Positions 1 to 5,968 of a stretch of DNA of 5,968 bases are shown piece after piece. The notes beneath the pieces are model-generated. The model saw only the letters and a list, made by a program, of their open reading frames with translations, was not told where the DNA came from and made no database searches. A program made the translations under genes and the position numbers. The stretch's first letter is position 1; each line of letters begins with the position of its first letter. Origin of the DNA: Alphaproteobacteria bacterium (GTDB taxonomy: Bacteria; Pseudomonadota; Alphaproteobacteria; ATCC43930; CGMCC-115725); assembly GCA_030039815.1 (NCBI GenBank), contig JASHUW010000390.1, forward strand, positions 1-5,968, in the 5' to 3' direction.

Positions 1-1
1 C

Positions 2-1060
2 CGCTCGCGCCTCGCCGAGCTCGCGCCCTACCGCGTCACGGTGAAGTCGCGCGCGCTCGACGGCGCGCCGCGCACCACCTACCGCTTCGAGCAGCGCGCC
101 TATGAGCGGACGCTCGGCGAGGCCGAGCCGCGCAAAGGCTCCTCCGACGAGCGGCAATGGCGCGGCAAGCGGCGGCCCAGCCCCGGTGTCGTCGACGACC
201 GCTCCGACAACCGTGTTGTCGACATGGACGAGGAAGGCTCGGACGTGCATTTCCTCGTGCCGTCGGTGTGGACGAGCGTCGTCGGCCTGCCCGACGCGTC
301 GCTCGAGGTGGGCCTCATTCGCGCCTATCACCGCCACATGGGCGAGTTCTGCGGTCCCTATCCCGACCGCCTCAAGGGTCCGATCGTCGCCTCGACCCGC
401 GACGTCGCCTCTGCCGTCGAAGAGATCAAGCGCTGGGGTAATACTCAATGGGCGGTCGCGGTGCAGCCGCTCTTGGACAACGACATGCCGGTCGACCACC
501 CCTCGCTGGAGCCGATCTGGCGCGCCGCCGAGGATCACGACCTCGCCATCGTCCACCACAGCTTCACCTGGTCGCCGCCCTATTTCCCCGCCTACGACCA
601 GATGTGGGACAATGTCTATCTGGCGCGGCTGTGCTCGCACCCATGGGGCGCGATGCGTTTCATGGCTGGGTTCCTCGCCAGCGGCATTCTCGACCGCTAT
701 CCGGGCCTCAGGCTATGCGTGCTCGAATGCGGCTTCGGCTGGCTGCCGTTTTGGGTGCGCCGCATGGACGAGCAGGTGAGCTATGTCGGCCGCACCGCCA
801 AATTGAAAATGCTGCCGAGCGAGCATTTTCAAGCCGGCCGCGTGTTCTGCAACATCGAGGCCCACGAGCACGAGAAGATGTTCAACATGGTGAGCGACTA
901 TCTGGGCGAAAACTGTCTGATGTTCGGCTCCGACTACCCGCATTTCGAATCGTGGTTCCCCAACTCGATCGACAAGATCCTCGAATGGCCGAGCGTTGCC
1001 GGTGAGACGGCGAAAAAGCTGTTCTGGGAAAACGCCAATCGCTGTTTCAAGCGGACCTAG
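2..1060 (+). CDS. Amidohydrolase family protein (COG2159-like), N-terminus outside window
   Basis: Predicted metal-dependent hydrolase or decarboxylase of the amidohydrolase-2 family (TIM-barrel, cytosolic); the substrate cannot be told from sequence. The frame is open from base 2, so the GTG at 41 is probably internal: the family's N-terminal beta-strand with its metal-binding His-x-His (or equivalent) is absent and should lie upstream. Numbering from the GTG at 41, visible family marks are VHHSF (171-175), a mid-barrel strand carrying a likely metal-ligand His; LECGFGWLPFW (228-238); and GSDYPH (296-301), where the Asp is the typical catalytic/metal residue. The protein ends normally at TAG 1058-1060 after a C-terminal helix with the usual Asn-Ala (NANRCF). 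The 353 visible codons are close to a full-length member, so perhaps only a few tens of residues are missing. Codon use is GC-rich, like the hyuA-like gene downstream. The family call is firm; a more precise function (for example a decarboxylase of the ACMSD-like group) is not supported. Confidence 0.88.
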   Translation, partial: RSRLAELAPYRVTVKSRALDGAPRTTYRFEQRAYERTLGEAEPRKGSSDERQWRGKRRPSPGVVDDRSDNRVVDMDEEGSDVHFLVPSVWTSVVGLPDASLEVGLIRAYHRHMGEFCGPYPDRLKGPIVASTRDVASAVEEIKRWGNTQWAVAVQPLLDNDMPVDHPSLEPIWRAAEDHDLAIVHHSFTWSPPYFPAYDQMWDNVYLARLCSHPWGAMRFMAGFLASGILDRYPGLRLCVLECGFGWLPFWVRRMDEQVSYVGRTAKLKMLPSEHFQAGRVFCNIEAHEHEKMFNMVSDYLGENCLMFGSDYPHFESWFPNSIDKILEWPSVAGETAKKLFWENANRCFKRT

Positions 1061-1190
1061 GCCTAAACCGCGAGCCTTCTTCCTTCGGGGCCACGCGCCA
1101 ATCGCGGCTGTGGCCGGAATAGTAGTTGAGGAACGTGATTTGATCGGGCCCGACGACCGGAGGGTTGGTGGGATAGCAACCGGCGTCGCT
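1047..1190 (-). pseudogene. Codon-biased open frame continuing past the lipoprotein stop; possible gene remnant
   Basis: After the TGA (1191-1193) of the lipoprotein gene, the same minus-strand frame runs 47 more codons to a TGA at 1047-1049, overlapping the end of the convergent amidohydrolase gene. The peptide contains the stretch GPDQITFLNYYSGHSRDW. By hand count 35 of 47 third positions are G or C, with C-ending codons for most Asn, Tyr, Phe, Ile and Val residues. The opposite-strand frame through the same bases uses ATA and GTA codons and is much less biased. This suggests the minus frame is, or recently was, coding. It has no obvious start codon and ribosome binding site of its own. It could be the lost C-terminus of the lipoprotein after a nonsense mutation, the 3' end of an older gene truncated when the lipoprotein block arrived, or chance. 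I do not recognise the peptide. Confidence 0.3.
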
Positions 1191-3014
1191 TCAGTGCGAT
1201 CCTCCAACGCTGATGCTCGGGGTGAGAGGAGCGCTTTGCGAGGGCACCGCCATCATCGTCATGATTTGGCCGAGCAAGGCAAAGTTCCTGCGAGACACCA
1301 CGTCCCTCCCGTCGATGTAGTAGGTCTTGCCGTTGTGAACGTACGAGACATAGGCGTCTGGAGGTGCCTGGTCGGCGACAACGATCAGTAGATAGCGGCG
1401 CATGACCCCAAGGCGCTTTTCAATCGCCATCGCCGAGTAGTCCTTTACGTCCTCCTTGGTCGAAAAGCTGGTCATGGGGCCAAACCTACGCACGTATTGA
1501 TCGACGCAACTGGCAACCGAGTCCGGTTTTGCAACCTGGTCGTCGAAATGAAAGCACTCAGGATTGCTGCGAGGTTGGCAAAGACTGTTCTCCTCCTTCA
1601 TCGTGAGGGCGTAGTAGAAGTTGGTCGGGAGAGCGCCGGTAGACGGTGGCACCCGATTGTAAATTGCCTCGAAGTCGCTCGGCGACAGGAACTCGATCCA
1701 GGCTCCCGGTGCACTCATCAGCACCCCCAGTGCCGAATGCGTCGCGATGATGGGTGCGGAATTGGGCGGTGCCTGCGGCGAGGCCCTTTTGTCGCTGGTC
1801 CGGTGCGAAGTGCTTTTCTCAGCACTTATCTGTGAATTCGGCACGGACGATGTGCGCACTTCTATGCGCGCCGGGAGCTGAGAGAAACTATCATCGAGCT
1901 GCTTCTCGTTCATCGATGTCACCTGGCCGGCCAGAGCCTTTAGGTGGGCGTCGATTTCTTTGCGAACCTTGACGTCATCGGCGGTGGTGGTGCGCCAAGC
2001 CGGCGGGAATTTTGCCACGAACTCGTTGCCTTGCGTGTCCAAATAGATCCGCAGTAACCGTATCCAAAATTGCAGAATATCCCTCTTGGCCACGGTTAAA
2101 CCGGCTGCGAAAACGTCGTTTGGGGGGATCGGCACGGCGCCATAGGGAACCCCCCGCATCATCGATCCATCGCACATCACCTCGCCGTTGACGCTGCTGA
2201 TGTCGGCGTTTTCCTTGACTTTAGAGGGATGATACGGTCGCAAATACAGCACCAAAGCATCCGGGCTCTGGTCCTCCTGCGACGACGTCTGGATCGTGAT
2301 GTTGGTGCCGGAAGCGATTTCCTGCTTGGTGGCGTCGCGTTTCGTCGCATCCGACTTTTCGGCGGTCACCGACAGCGCCGAATAGTCGAGCAGAGCGACG
2401 ATTGCATCGAGCGCCGCGTAATAATCCTCCGGCTGCGGCGCTAGCTTGTCGAGCGCAAAATCAAGAACGGAAAGGTGCGGCCAGTCCGAGTTCAGCAAGT
2501 TGACTAAGGCAAGAACGCTGATCGGTGTCGATATCTGCTGGATCAGTGGTTGCCCCGAGAGCGGCAAATAACGAATCGTCGGTGATTCCTGATATTCGAT
2601 GCTGCCCGCGGCGTTTCCCGCCTGATTGGGCACCACTTTCGTCGATAGTGATCCCGCCGTCGCCGATGTCGGCACCGACGGCCCTGCACCCTGAAGTCCC
2701 AGGAGCGTGCCGATCCCGCCGACACCACCGTTCAATGTACTCTGGACCAACTCGGCCGCGTCAACCTCGCTCACGTCCATAAAGAGTGGCGGTTCGGAAT
2801 TCGCAACCCGAATAATATTGGCAAATAATTGTTCGCGCGAGGTGATCTGGATCTTTTCGTTATATTTCCCGCGGCCTTGCTCCAGCGCCAGCGGCCCGAG
2901 TTGCTGGCACCCCGTGGAAATCATTGTCAGCGCAAATACGAGCCAACGCAGCATTAAGATCCGAGGGATGCGGGTGTGTCCGGACGCGGAGGGGAGCGCG
3001 TGACGCCATGCCAT
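1191..3014 (-). CDS. Predicted lipoprotein of unknown function
   Basis: I cannot assign a function. Numbering from ATG 3014, a hydrophobic segment (about 21-35, LMLRWLVFALTMIST) runs into a Gly-Cys pair with Cys36. This fits the PROSITE-type lipobox rule and predicts an N-terminally lipidated envelope protein. An alternative ATG at 2954 (residue 21) would give a compact signal peptide with a 3-residue n-region and a 587-residue product. I kept 3014 because it overlaps an upstream stop as TGATG; neither start has a strong Shine-Dalgarno. After the Cys comes GRGKYNEKI (47-55) and EQLFANIIRV (61-70). This resembles, from memory, a GR-x-x-YN...EQLLLNIVRLR signature of uncharacterised envelope proteins. 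A Gly/Ser-rich stretch (about 96-125), charged linker (215-245) and Ser/Pro-rich low-complexity linker (about 380-420) separate blocks. The C-terminal part has three cysteines (479, 487, 503) and ends with a hydrophobic helix (FALLGQIMTMMA, 578-589). GC content is clearly lower than in the flanking genes, and the gene faces the amidohydrolase tail to tail. Confidence 0.8.
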   Translation of the reverse strand: MAWRHALPSASGHTRIPRILMLRWLVFALTMISTGCQQLGPLALEQGRGKYNEKIQITSREQLFANIIRVANSEPPLFMDVSEVDAAELVQSTLNGGVGGIGTLLGLQGAGPSVPTSATAGSLSTKVVPNQAGNAAGSIEYQESPTIRYLPLSGQPLIQQISTPISVLALVNLLNSDWPHLSVLDFALDKLAPQPEDYYAALDAIVALLDYSALSVTAEKSDATKRDATKQEIASGTNITIQTSSQEDQSPDALVLYLRPYHPSKVKENADISSVNGEVMCDGSMMRGVPYGAVPIPPNDVFAAGLTVAKRDILQFWIRLLRIYLDTQGNEFVAKFPPAWRTTTADDVKVRKEIDAHLKALAGQVTSMNEKQLDDSFSQLPARIEVRTSSVPNSQISAEKSTSHRTSDKRASPQAPPNSAPIIATHSALGVLMSAPGAWIEFLSPSDFEAIYNRVPPSTGALPTNFYYALTMKEENSLCQPRSNPECFHFDDQVAKPDSVASCVDQYVRRFGPMTSFSTKEDVKDYSAMAIEKRLGVMRRYLLIVVADQAPPDAYVSYVHNGKTYYIDGRDVVSRRNFALLGQIMTMMAVPSQSAPLTPSISVGGSH

Positions 3015-3148
3015 CAGTTGGGCTTCGCCTCGGCCTGGTCCAGGGTGATTAATAGGTCAGCGCTTATGCTGAAACCATCACCGACCCCGAAGTGCGGAAT
3101 TGTCGATGATGCCACAGAGGTGCCATCCGTGCGGCGATTGAGCGCCAT
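3014..3148 (-). CDS. Small hypothetical ORF, possibly coupled to the lipoprotein gene
   Basis: A 44-codon ORF (MALNRRTDG...LDQAEAKPN) ends with a TGA at 3014-3016 whose last base is the A of the lipoprotein ATG, giving TGATG, a typical translational-coupling arrangement. Its last thirty or so codons are mostly C- or G-ending (TTC, AGC, GAC, ATC ACC CTG GAC CAG), as in coding sequence. The frame is open further upstream to a GTG at 3325 (103 codons). I prefer ATG 3148 because the best promoter candidate (3187-3217) lies inside that longer version and would start transcription near 3180. The ribosome binding site is weak. No signal peptide, membrane segment or recognisable domain is visible. 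It may instead be only leader sequence. Confidence 0.38.
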   Translation of the reverse strand: MALNRRTDGTSVASSTIPHFGVGDGFSISADLLITLDQAEAKPN

Positions 3149-3186
3149 GCCTGGGGGCTCGCGAAAAAAGCACTTAGATTCCGTTG

Positions 3187-3217
3187 ATGATAGCGTAATC
3201 CGTTCGTCCACTGTCAA
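3187..3217 (-). promoter_or_regulatory. Sigma70-like promoter candidate for the lipoprotein block
   Basis: On the minus strand, TTGACA (3217-3212) matches the -35 consensus at 6/6. It is followed after a 19-base spacer by TATCAT (3192-3187), 5/6 to the -10 consensus. The spacer is two bases longer than ideal. Transcription would begin near 3180, about 30 bases before ATG 3148 and about 165 bases before ATG 3014. The match stands out because the region is otherwise poor in such boxes. No operator or terminator-like element was seen next to it. Confidence 0.42.
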
Positions 3218-3380
3218 CCTTCGCGGCGCACCCTGGTTGCGGCGGGCCAATGCCGAATAGGGGCACGAGCAACCCAAGCCACCGACCAAAAAGAATGGCC
3301 GCTGTGATGCCAGCCGAACAAACACCGCTTGGACCTAACCGGTGCTTGCATCCCTCGTGCATTCCCGCTGTCCTGTGGCG

Positions 3381-5474
3381 ATGAGCCTCCATCGTTTGCG
3401 TGTCGCCTCCGATGTCGGCGGCACCTTTACCGACAACGTCGCCTATGACGAGGCGACGAAGCGCGTCAGCGTCGCCAAGGTGCCGACCACGCCCGAGAAC
3501 CGAGCGCTCGGCACGGTAGAGGGCTTGCGGCGCGCGCTCGGTCTGCAGGGTGCGCGCGGCGGCGATGTCGGTTATGTCGGCCACGGCATGACGACCGCGA
3601 CCAACGCGGTCATCCAGCGCACGGGCGGGCGCACCGCGCTCGTCACCAATGAGGGGTTCCGCGACATCCTGCTGATCGGGCGGCAGGACCGGCCGAGCCT
3701 CTACGACATCCGCCAGACCCGGCCGCCGCCGCTGGTGCCGCGCGAAGATTGCCATACCGTGCGGGGTCGGCTCGATCCGCTCGGCCACGAGGTGACGCCG
3801 CTCGACGAGGACGGCTTACGCGCCATCGCCGCCCGGCTCAGGGCGAGCGGGATCGAGGCGGTGGCGATCTGCTTCCTGCACGCCTACGCCAACCCGGCGC
3901 ACGAGCACCGCGCCAAGGCGATCCTCTCCGCTATGCTGCCGGGCATCCCGGTTTGCGCCTCGACCGACATTCTTGCCGAGTTCCGCGAATACGAGCGGAC
4001 GAGCACGGTCGTGCTCAATGCCTTCCTGATGCCGATCATGGAGCATTACCTCGCTTCCCTGACCGAGTTGCTCGCCGATCCGGCGCGCGGCCTCGGCCTC
4101 TCTCGCGAGGTGCCGGTGATGATCATGGAGGCCTCGGGCGGGCTGATGACCGTCGCCACCGCGCGCGAGCGCCCCGTGCACACGGTGCTCTCCGGTCCGG
4201 CGGGCGGGGTCGTCGCCAGCGCTCATGTTGCCGCGCTCTCCGGCTTTCCCGACATCATCACGATGGACATGGGCGGCACCTCGACCGACATCAGCCTGAT
4301 CCTCGGCGGCCAGCCGCAGGTGACGCGTGAGGCGAGCCTCGAGCGCACGCCGATCCGCATCCCGGTCATCGACATCAACGCGATCGGCGCCGGCGGCGGC
4401 TCGATCGCCTGGATCGACGAGGGCGGCGCGCTGCGGGTCGGGCCGATGAGCGCCGAGGCGATCCCCGGCCCCGCCTGCTACGGGCGCGGCGGGACGCAGC
4501 CGACCGTCACCGATGCCAACCTCGTGCTCGGCCGCTTTGGCGGCGAGACCAAGTTGGGCGGTGATCTGACGCTCGATATGGACGCGGCTTCCCAGGCAAT
4601 CGAGACGCATATCGCCGTGCCGCTCGGCCTCGATCTGGTGACCGCCGCTTCCGGCATTCTGCGCGTCGCTAACGCCAACATGGGCCGCGGCATCCGCGTG
4701 GTTTCGATCGAGCGCGGCCACGACCCGCGCGGCCTCACGCTGGTGCCGTTCGGCGGCGCCGGGCCCATGCACGGCTCGCCAGTGGCGCGCGACCTGGCGA
4801 TCCCGCGCCTGCTGGTGCCGCCGACCCCCGGCATCCTCTGTGCGCTCGGCCTGCTGGTCGCCGATCTGCGCCACGACCTGTCGCAGACGAGGCTCTCGGC
4901 CTTCGCCGATCTTTCGCCAGCCGAGGCCGAGGCCGCTTTCGCGCCGATGCTCGCCGCCGCGCGCCGCGCGCTCGCCGAAGACCGCATCCCGCCCGACCGC
5001 CAGCGCATCGAGATGCGCGTCGAGATGCGCTATATCGGCCAATCCTTCGAGCTGCCGGTGCCGCTTGCCGAATTCGGCCCCGCGGCCTGGGCGGCGCTGC
5101 CGAGCGCCTTCCATGCCGAGCATCGCCGCCGCTTCGGGCACAGCGATCCGGCGGCGCCGGTCGAGGTCGTCAGCTTTGCGGTCACCGCGCGCGGCCTCAT
5201 CGACACGCCCGAGCTGCCGCGCCCCGAGCGCGGCGCCGCGACCCCGCCCGAGGCGGCGCTCATCGGCGCGCGCCGCGTCTATTTTGAGGCCGCTGGTCCC
5301 TCCGGCGGCGACTGGCGCGACAGCCGCATCTGGCGGCGCGAGGCGCTGCTCGCCGGCAACGAGATCGCGGGGCCGGCGATCGTCGAGGAAATCTCGGCGA
5401 CGACCGTGCTCTACCCCAACGACCGCGCCCGCATCGACGAATTCGGCAGCCTCATCGTGGAGGTCGGCGCATGA
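3381..5474 (+). CDS. hyuA: Hydantoinase/oxoprolinase subunit A (N-methylhydantoinase A-like)
   Basis: ATP-binding subunit of the HyuA/HyuB (OplA, acetone carboxylase-related) family, cytosolic. It phosphorylates or activates the substrate so that a cyclic amide is opened, or in the carboxylase branch a ketone is carboxylated. From ATG 3381 (697 residues, normal family length) the order is: Hydant_A_N with the phosphate loop DVGGTFTD (11-18) and HGMTTATNAV (68-77); then the hydantoinase A core with SGPAGGVVAS (271-280), the second phosphate motif DMGGTSTDISL (296-306), GAGGGSIAWID (336-346), PGPACYGRGG (362-371), TVTDAN (375-380) and GGAGPMHG (458-465); then a C-terminal domain ending in a beta-rich region (about 640-697). 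The frame also opens at GTG 3342 (13 extra residues). I prefer 3381 because the family typically starts a few residues before the phosphate loop, although neither start has a good Shine-Dalgarno. The stop overlaps an ATG as ATGA (5471-5474). The substrate is not determinable; the gene symbol denotes family, not proven hydantoinase activity. Confidence 0.93.
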   Translation: MSLHRLRVASDVGGTFTDNVAYDEATKRVSVAKVPTTPENRALGTVEGLRRALGLQGARGGDVGYVGHGMTTATNAVIQRTGGRTALVTNEGFRDILLIGRQDRPSLYDIRQTRPPPLVPREDCHTVRGRLDPLGHEVTPLDEDGLRAIAARLRASGIEAVAICFLHAYANPAHEHRAKAILSAMLPGIPVCASTDILAEFREYERTSTVVLNAFLMPIMEHYLASLTELLADPARGLGLSREVPVMIMEASGGLMTVATARERPVHTVLSGPAGGVVASAHVAALSGFPDIITMDMGGTSTDISLILGGQPQVTREASLERTPIRIPVIDINAIGAGGGSIAWIDEGGALRVGPMSAEAIPGPACYGRGGTQPTVTDANLVLGRFGGETKLGGDLTLDMDAASQAIETHIAVPLGLDLVTAASGILRVANANMGRGIRVVSIERGHDPRGLTLVPFGGAGPMHGSPVARDLAIPRLLVPPTPGILCALGLLVADLRHDLSQTRLSAFADLSPAEAEAAFAPMLAAARRALAEDRIPPDRQRIEMRVEMRYIGQSFELPVPLAEFGPAAWAALPSAFHAEHRRRFGHSDPAAPVEVVSFAVTARGLIDTPELPRPERGAATPPEAALIGARRVYFEAAGPSGGDWRDSRIWRREALLAGNEIAGPAIVEEISATTVLYPNDRARIDEFGSLIVEVGA

Positions 5475-5486
5475 CCGCTCACCCAA

Positions 5487-5572
5487 TCGTCGTCCCCGCC
5501 AAAGCGGGGACCCAGGGCAACTGCATTGCCGCTTGCCCCTGGATTCCCCCTGGGATTGCGCGGGAATGACGA
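5487..5572. repeat. Intergenic imperfect palindromic repeat
   Basis: The left arm begins TCGTCGTCCCCGCC and the right arm ends GCGCGGGAATGACGA; read on opposite strands the arms match with a few mismatches and bulges. Internal pairing is strong: GGGCAA (5515-5520) with TTGCCC (5533-5538) closes a 12-base loop, TCCCCGC (5493-5499) pairs with GCGGGGA (5504-5510) around CAAA, and ATTCCC (5543-5548) pairs with GGGAAT (5562-5567). The layout (CGTC..CCCGC..AAGCGGG..CCAGG, then CCTGGATTCCC..GGGAATGACG) is of a kind I recall as a dispersed multicopy repeat in alphaproteobacterial genomes. It lies between hyuA-like and hyuB-like and would form a stable hairpin in the joint transcript. No T-run follows, so it is not an obvious intrinsic terminator. 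Confidence 0.75.
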
Positions 5573-5578
5573 GATCAT

Positions 5579-5583
5579 AGGAG
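5579..5583 (+). promoter_or_regulatory. Ribosome binding site of hyuB-like gene
   Basis: AGGAG lies 7 bases before ATG 5591. It is the best Shine-Dalgarno in the window and fixes the start of the hyuB-like gene. It sits immediately after the palindromic repeat, so the gene carries its own initiation signal rather than relying on coupling to the hyuA-like stop. Confidence 0.8.
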
Positions 5584-5590
5584 TTCGGCA

Positions 5591-5968
5591 ATGCCATCGC
5601 ACGGCATCAACACCATCGATCCGATTACCCTCGAAGTATTGCGCAACGGTCTCGAATCGATCGCCGATGAGATGGGCGTCGTCCTGAAGCGCACCTCCTT
5701 CTCGCCCAACATCAAGGAGCGCATGGACGCGTCCTGCGCGATCTTCGACGCGCAGGCTCAGCTCGTCGCCCAGGCGGAGCACGTGCCGGTGCATCTCGGC
5801 TCGATGCTGCGCGCGGTCAGCGCCACCGTCGCCGCCGCTGGCGGCGCCGATGAGGGCGACGTGATTATCGTCAACGACCCGTTCATCGGCGGCTCGCATC
5901 TGCCCGACATCACCCTGGTCGCGCCGGTCTACGTTCCCGCGGAAAACGGCTCCAGACATCTCGGCTAC
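5591..5968 (+). CDS. hyuB: Hydantoinase/oxoprolinase subunit B, N-terminal part (3' end outside window)
   Basis: Catalytic partner subunit of the HyuA-like protein (Hydantoinase_B family, cytosolic complex). The frame is open for 126 codons from ATG 5591 to the right edge; family members are usually above 500 residues, so roughly a quarter is visible. Family marks are the opening DPITLEVLRNGLESIADEMG (10-29), RTSFSPNIKERMDASCAIFD (34-53), HVPVHLGSM (64-72) and VNDPFIGGSHLPDITL (94-109). The His-x-x-Asp in SHLPD (His103, Asp106) has the spacing of the metal ligands known from the acetone carboxylase alpha subunit; assigning them here is inference. The start is set by AGGAG at 5579-5583. The distance to the hyuA-like stop is 116 bases, most of it the palindromic repeat. 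Same strand and codon style as the hyuA-like gene, so co-transcription is expected. Confidence 0.92.
   Translation, partial: MPSHGINTIDPITLEVLRNGLESIADEMGVVLKRTSFSPNIKERMDASCAIFDAQAQLVAQAEHVPVHLGSMLRAVSATVAAAGGADEGDVIIVNDPFIGGSHLPDITLVAPVYVPAENGSRHLGY

Noticed and set aside
1089..1115. Hairpin GGCCAC...GTGGCC between the convergent genes as a bidirectional terminator
   Set aside because: The stem is short with a bulge and neither strand has a following T-run. It also lies within the possibly coding tail of the minus strand.
1191..1193. TGA of the lipoprotein gene as a selenocysteine or recoded stop
   Set aside because: The surrounding residues (GGSH, then SDAG) do not resemble a redox-active site and no SECIS-like hairpin is evident. 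A nonsense mutation or normal stop is simpler.
713..1207. Minus-strand open frame opposite the amidohydrolase 3' end
   Set aside because: It is an antisense shadow across most of its length, and over 1065-1190 another minus-strand frame is better codon-biased.
996..1391. Plus-strand open frame spanning the amidohydrolase end and lipoprotein 3' end
   Set aside because: It is a shadow of the lipoprotein's C-terminal coding region, with poor codon bias including ATA and GTA codons and no ribosome binding site.
3174..3788. Minus-strand open frame ending in a lipobox-like stretch (LLVPLFGIGPPQPGC)
   Set aside because: Most of it is antisense to the hyuA-like 5' end. The hydrophobic-Cys stretch lies only about 20 residues before the stop, so no mature lipoprotein would follow. 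A frameshift joining it to the downstream small ORF cannot be supported.
3816..5597. Very long minus-strand open frame (593 codons) opposite the hyuA-like gene
   Set aside because: It is the antisense shadow of a GC-rich gene. The translation is Arg/Ala/Gly/Asp-rich with no recognisable motifs, while the + frame carries the full set of HyuA motifs.

Overview
The window looks like part of a GC-rich proteobacterial chromosome, most likely an alphaproteobacterium of the Rhizobiales/Bradyrhizobium type. This is inferred from strong GC3 bias in the catabolic genes, HyuA/HyuB gene style and an intergenic repeat of a type I recall from alphaproteobacterial genomes. No taxonomic marker gene is present, so the assignment is tentative.

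Layout. (1) Positions 2-1060 (+) hold the C-terminal majority of an amidohydrolase of the Amidohydro_rel/COG2159 type; its N-terminus lies left of the window. (2) About 1061-3330 is a lower-GC block whose genes run on the opposite strand. It holds a 607-residue predicted lipoprotein (1191-3014, -), possibly preceded by a very short ORF (3014-3148, -) whose TGA stop overlaps the lipoprotein start as TGATG, with a sigma70-like promoter candidate in front (3187-3217, -). Downstream of the lipoprotein stop, the same reading frame stays open and codon-biased for another 47 codons (1047-1190). (3) From 3381 (+) there is a complete hydantoinase/oxoprolinase A-type gene (hyuA-like, 697 residues). An imperfect palindromic repeat (5487-5572) follows in the gap, then the first 126 codons of the B-type partner (hyuB-like, from 5591), cut by the right edge.

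How the genes fit together. HyuA and HyuB homologues form a two-subunit ATP-dependent enzyme that opens cyclic amides such as hydantoins or 5-oxoproline, or carboxylates ketones in the acetone carboxylase branch. The amidohydrolase could act on a related metabolite, so the three + strand genes resemble a catabolic cluster. The lipoprotein block interrupts them on the opposite strand with different base composition, and is the accessory-looking part of the window. I see no CRISPR array, RNA gene, transposase or integrase.
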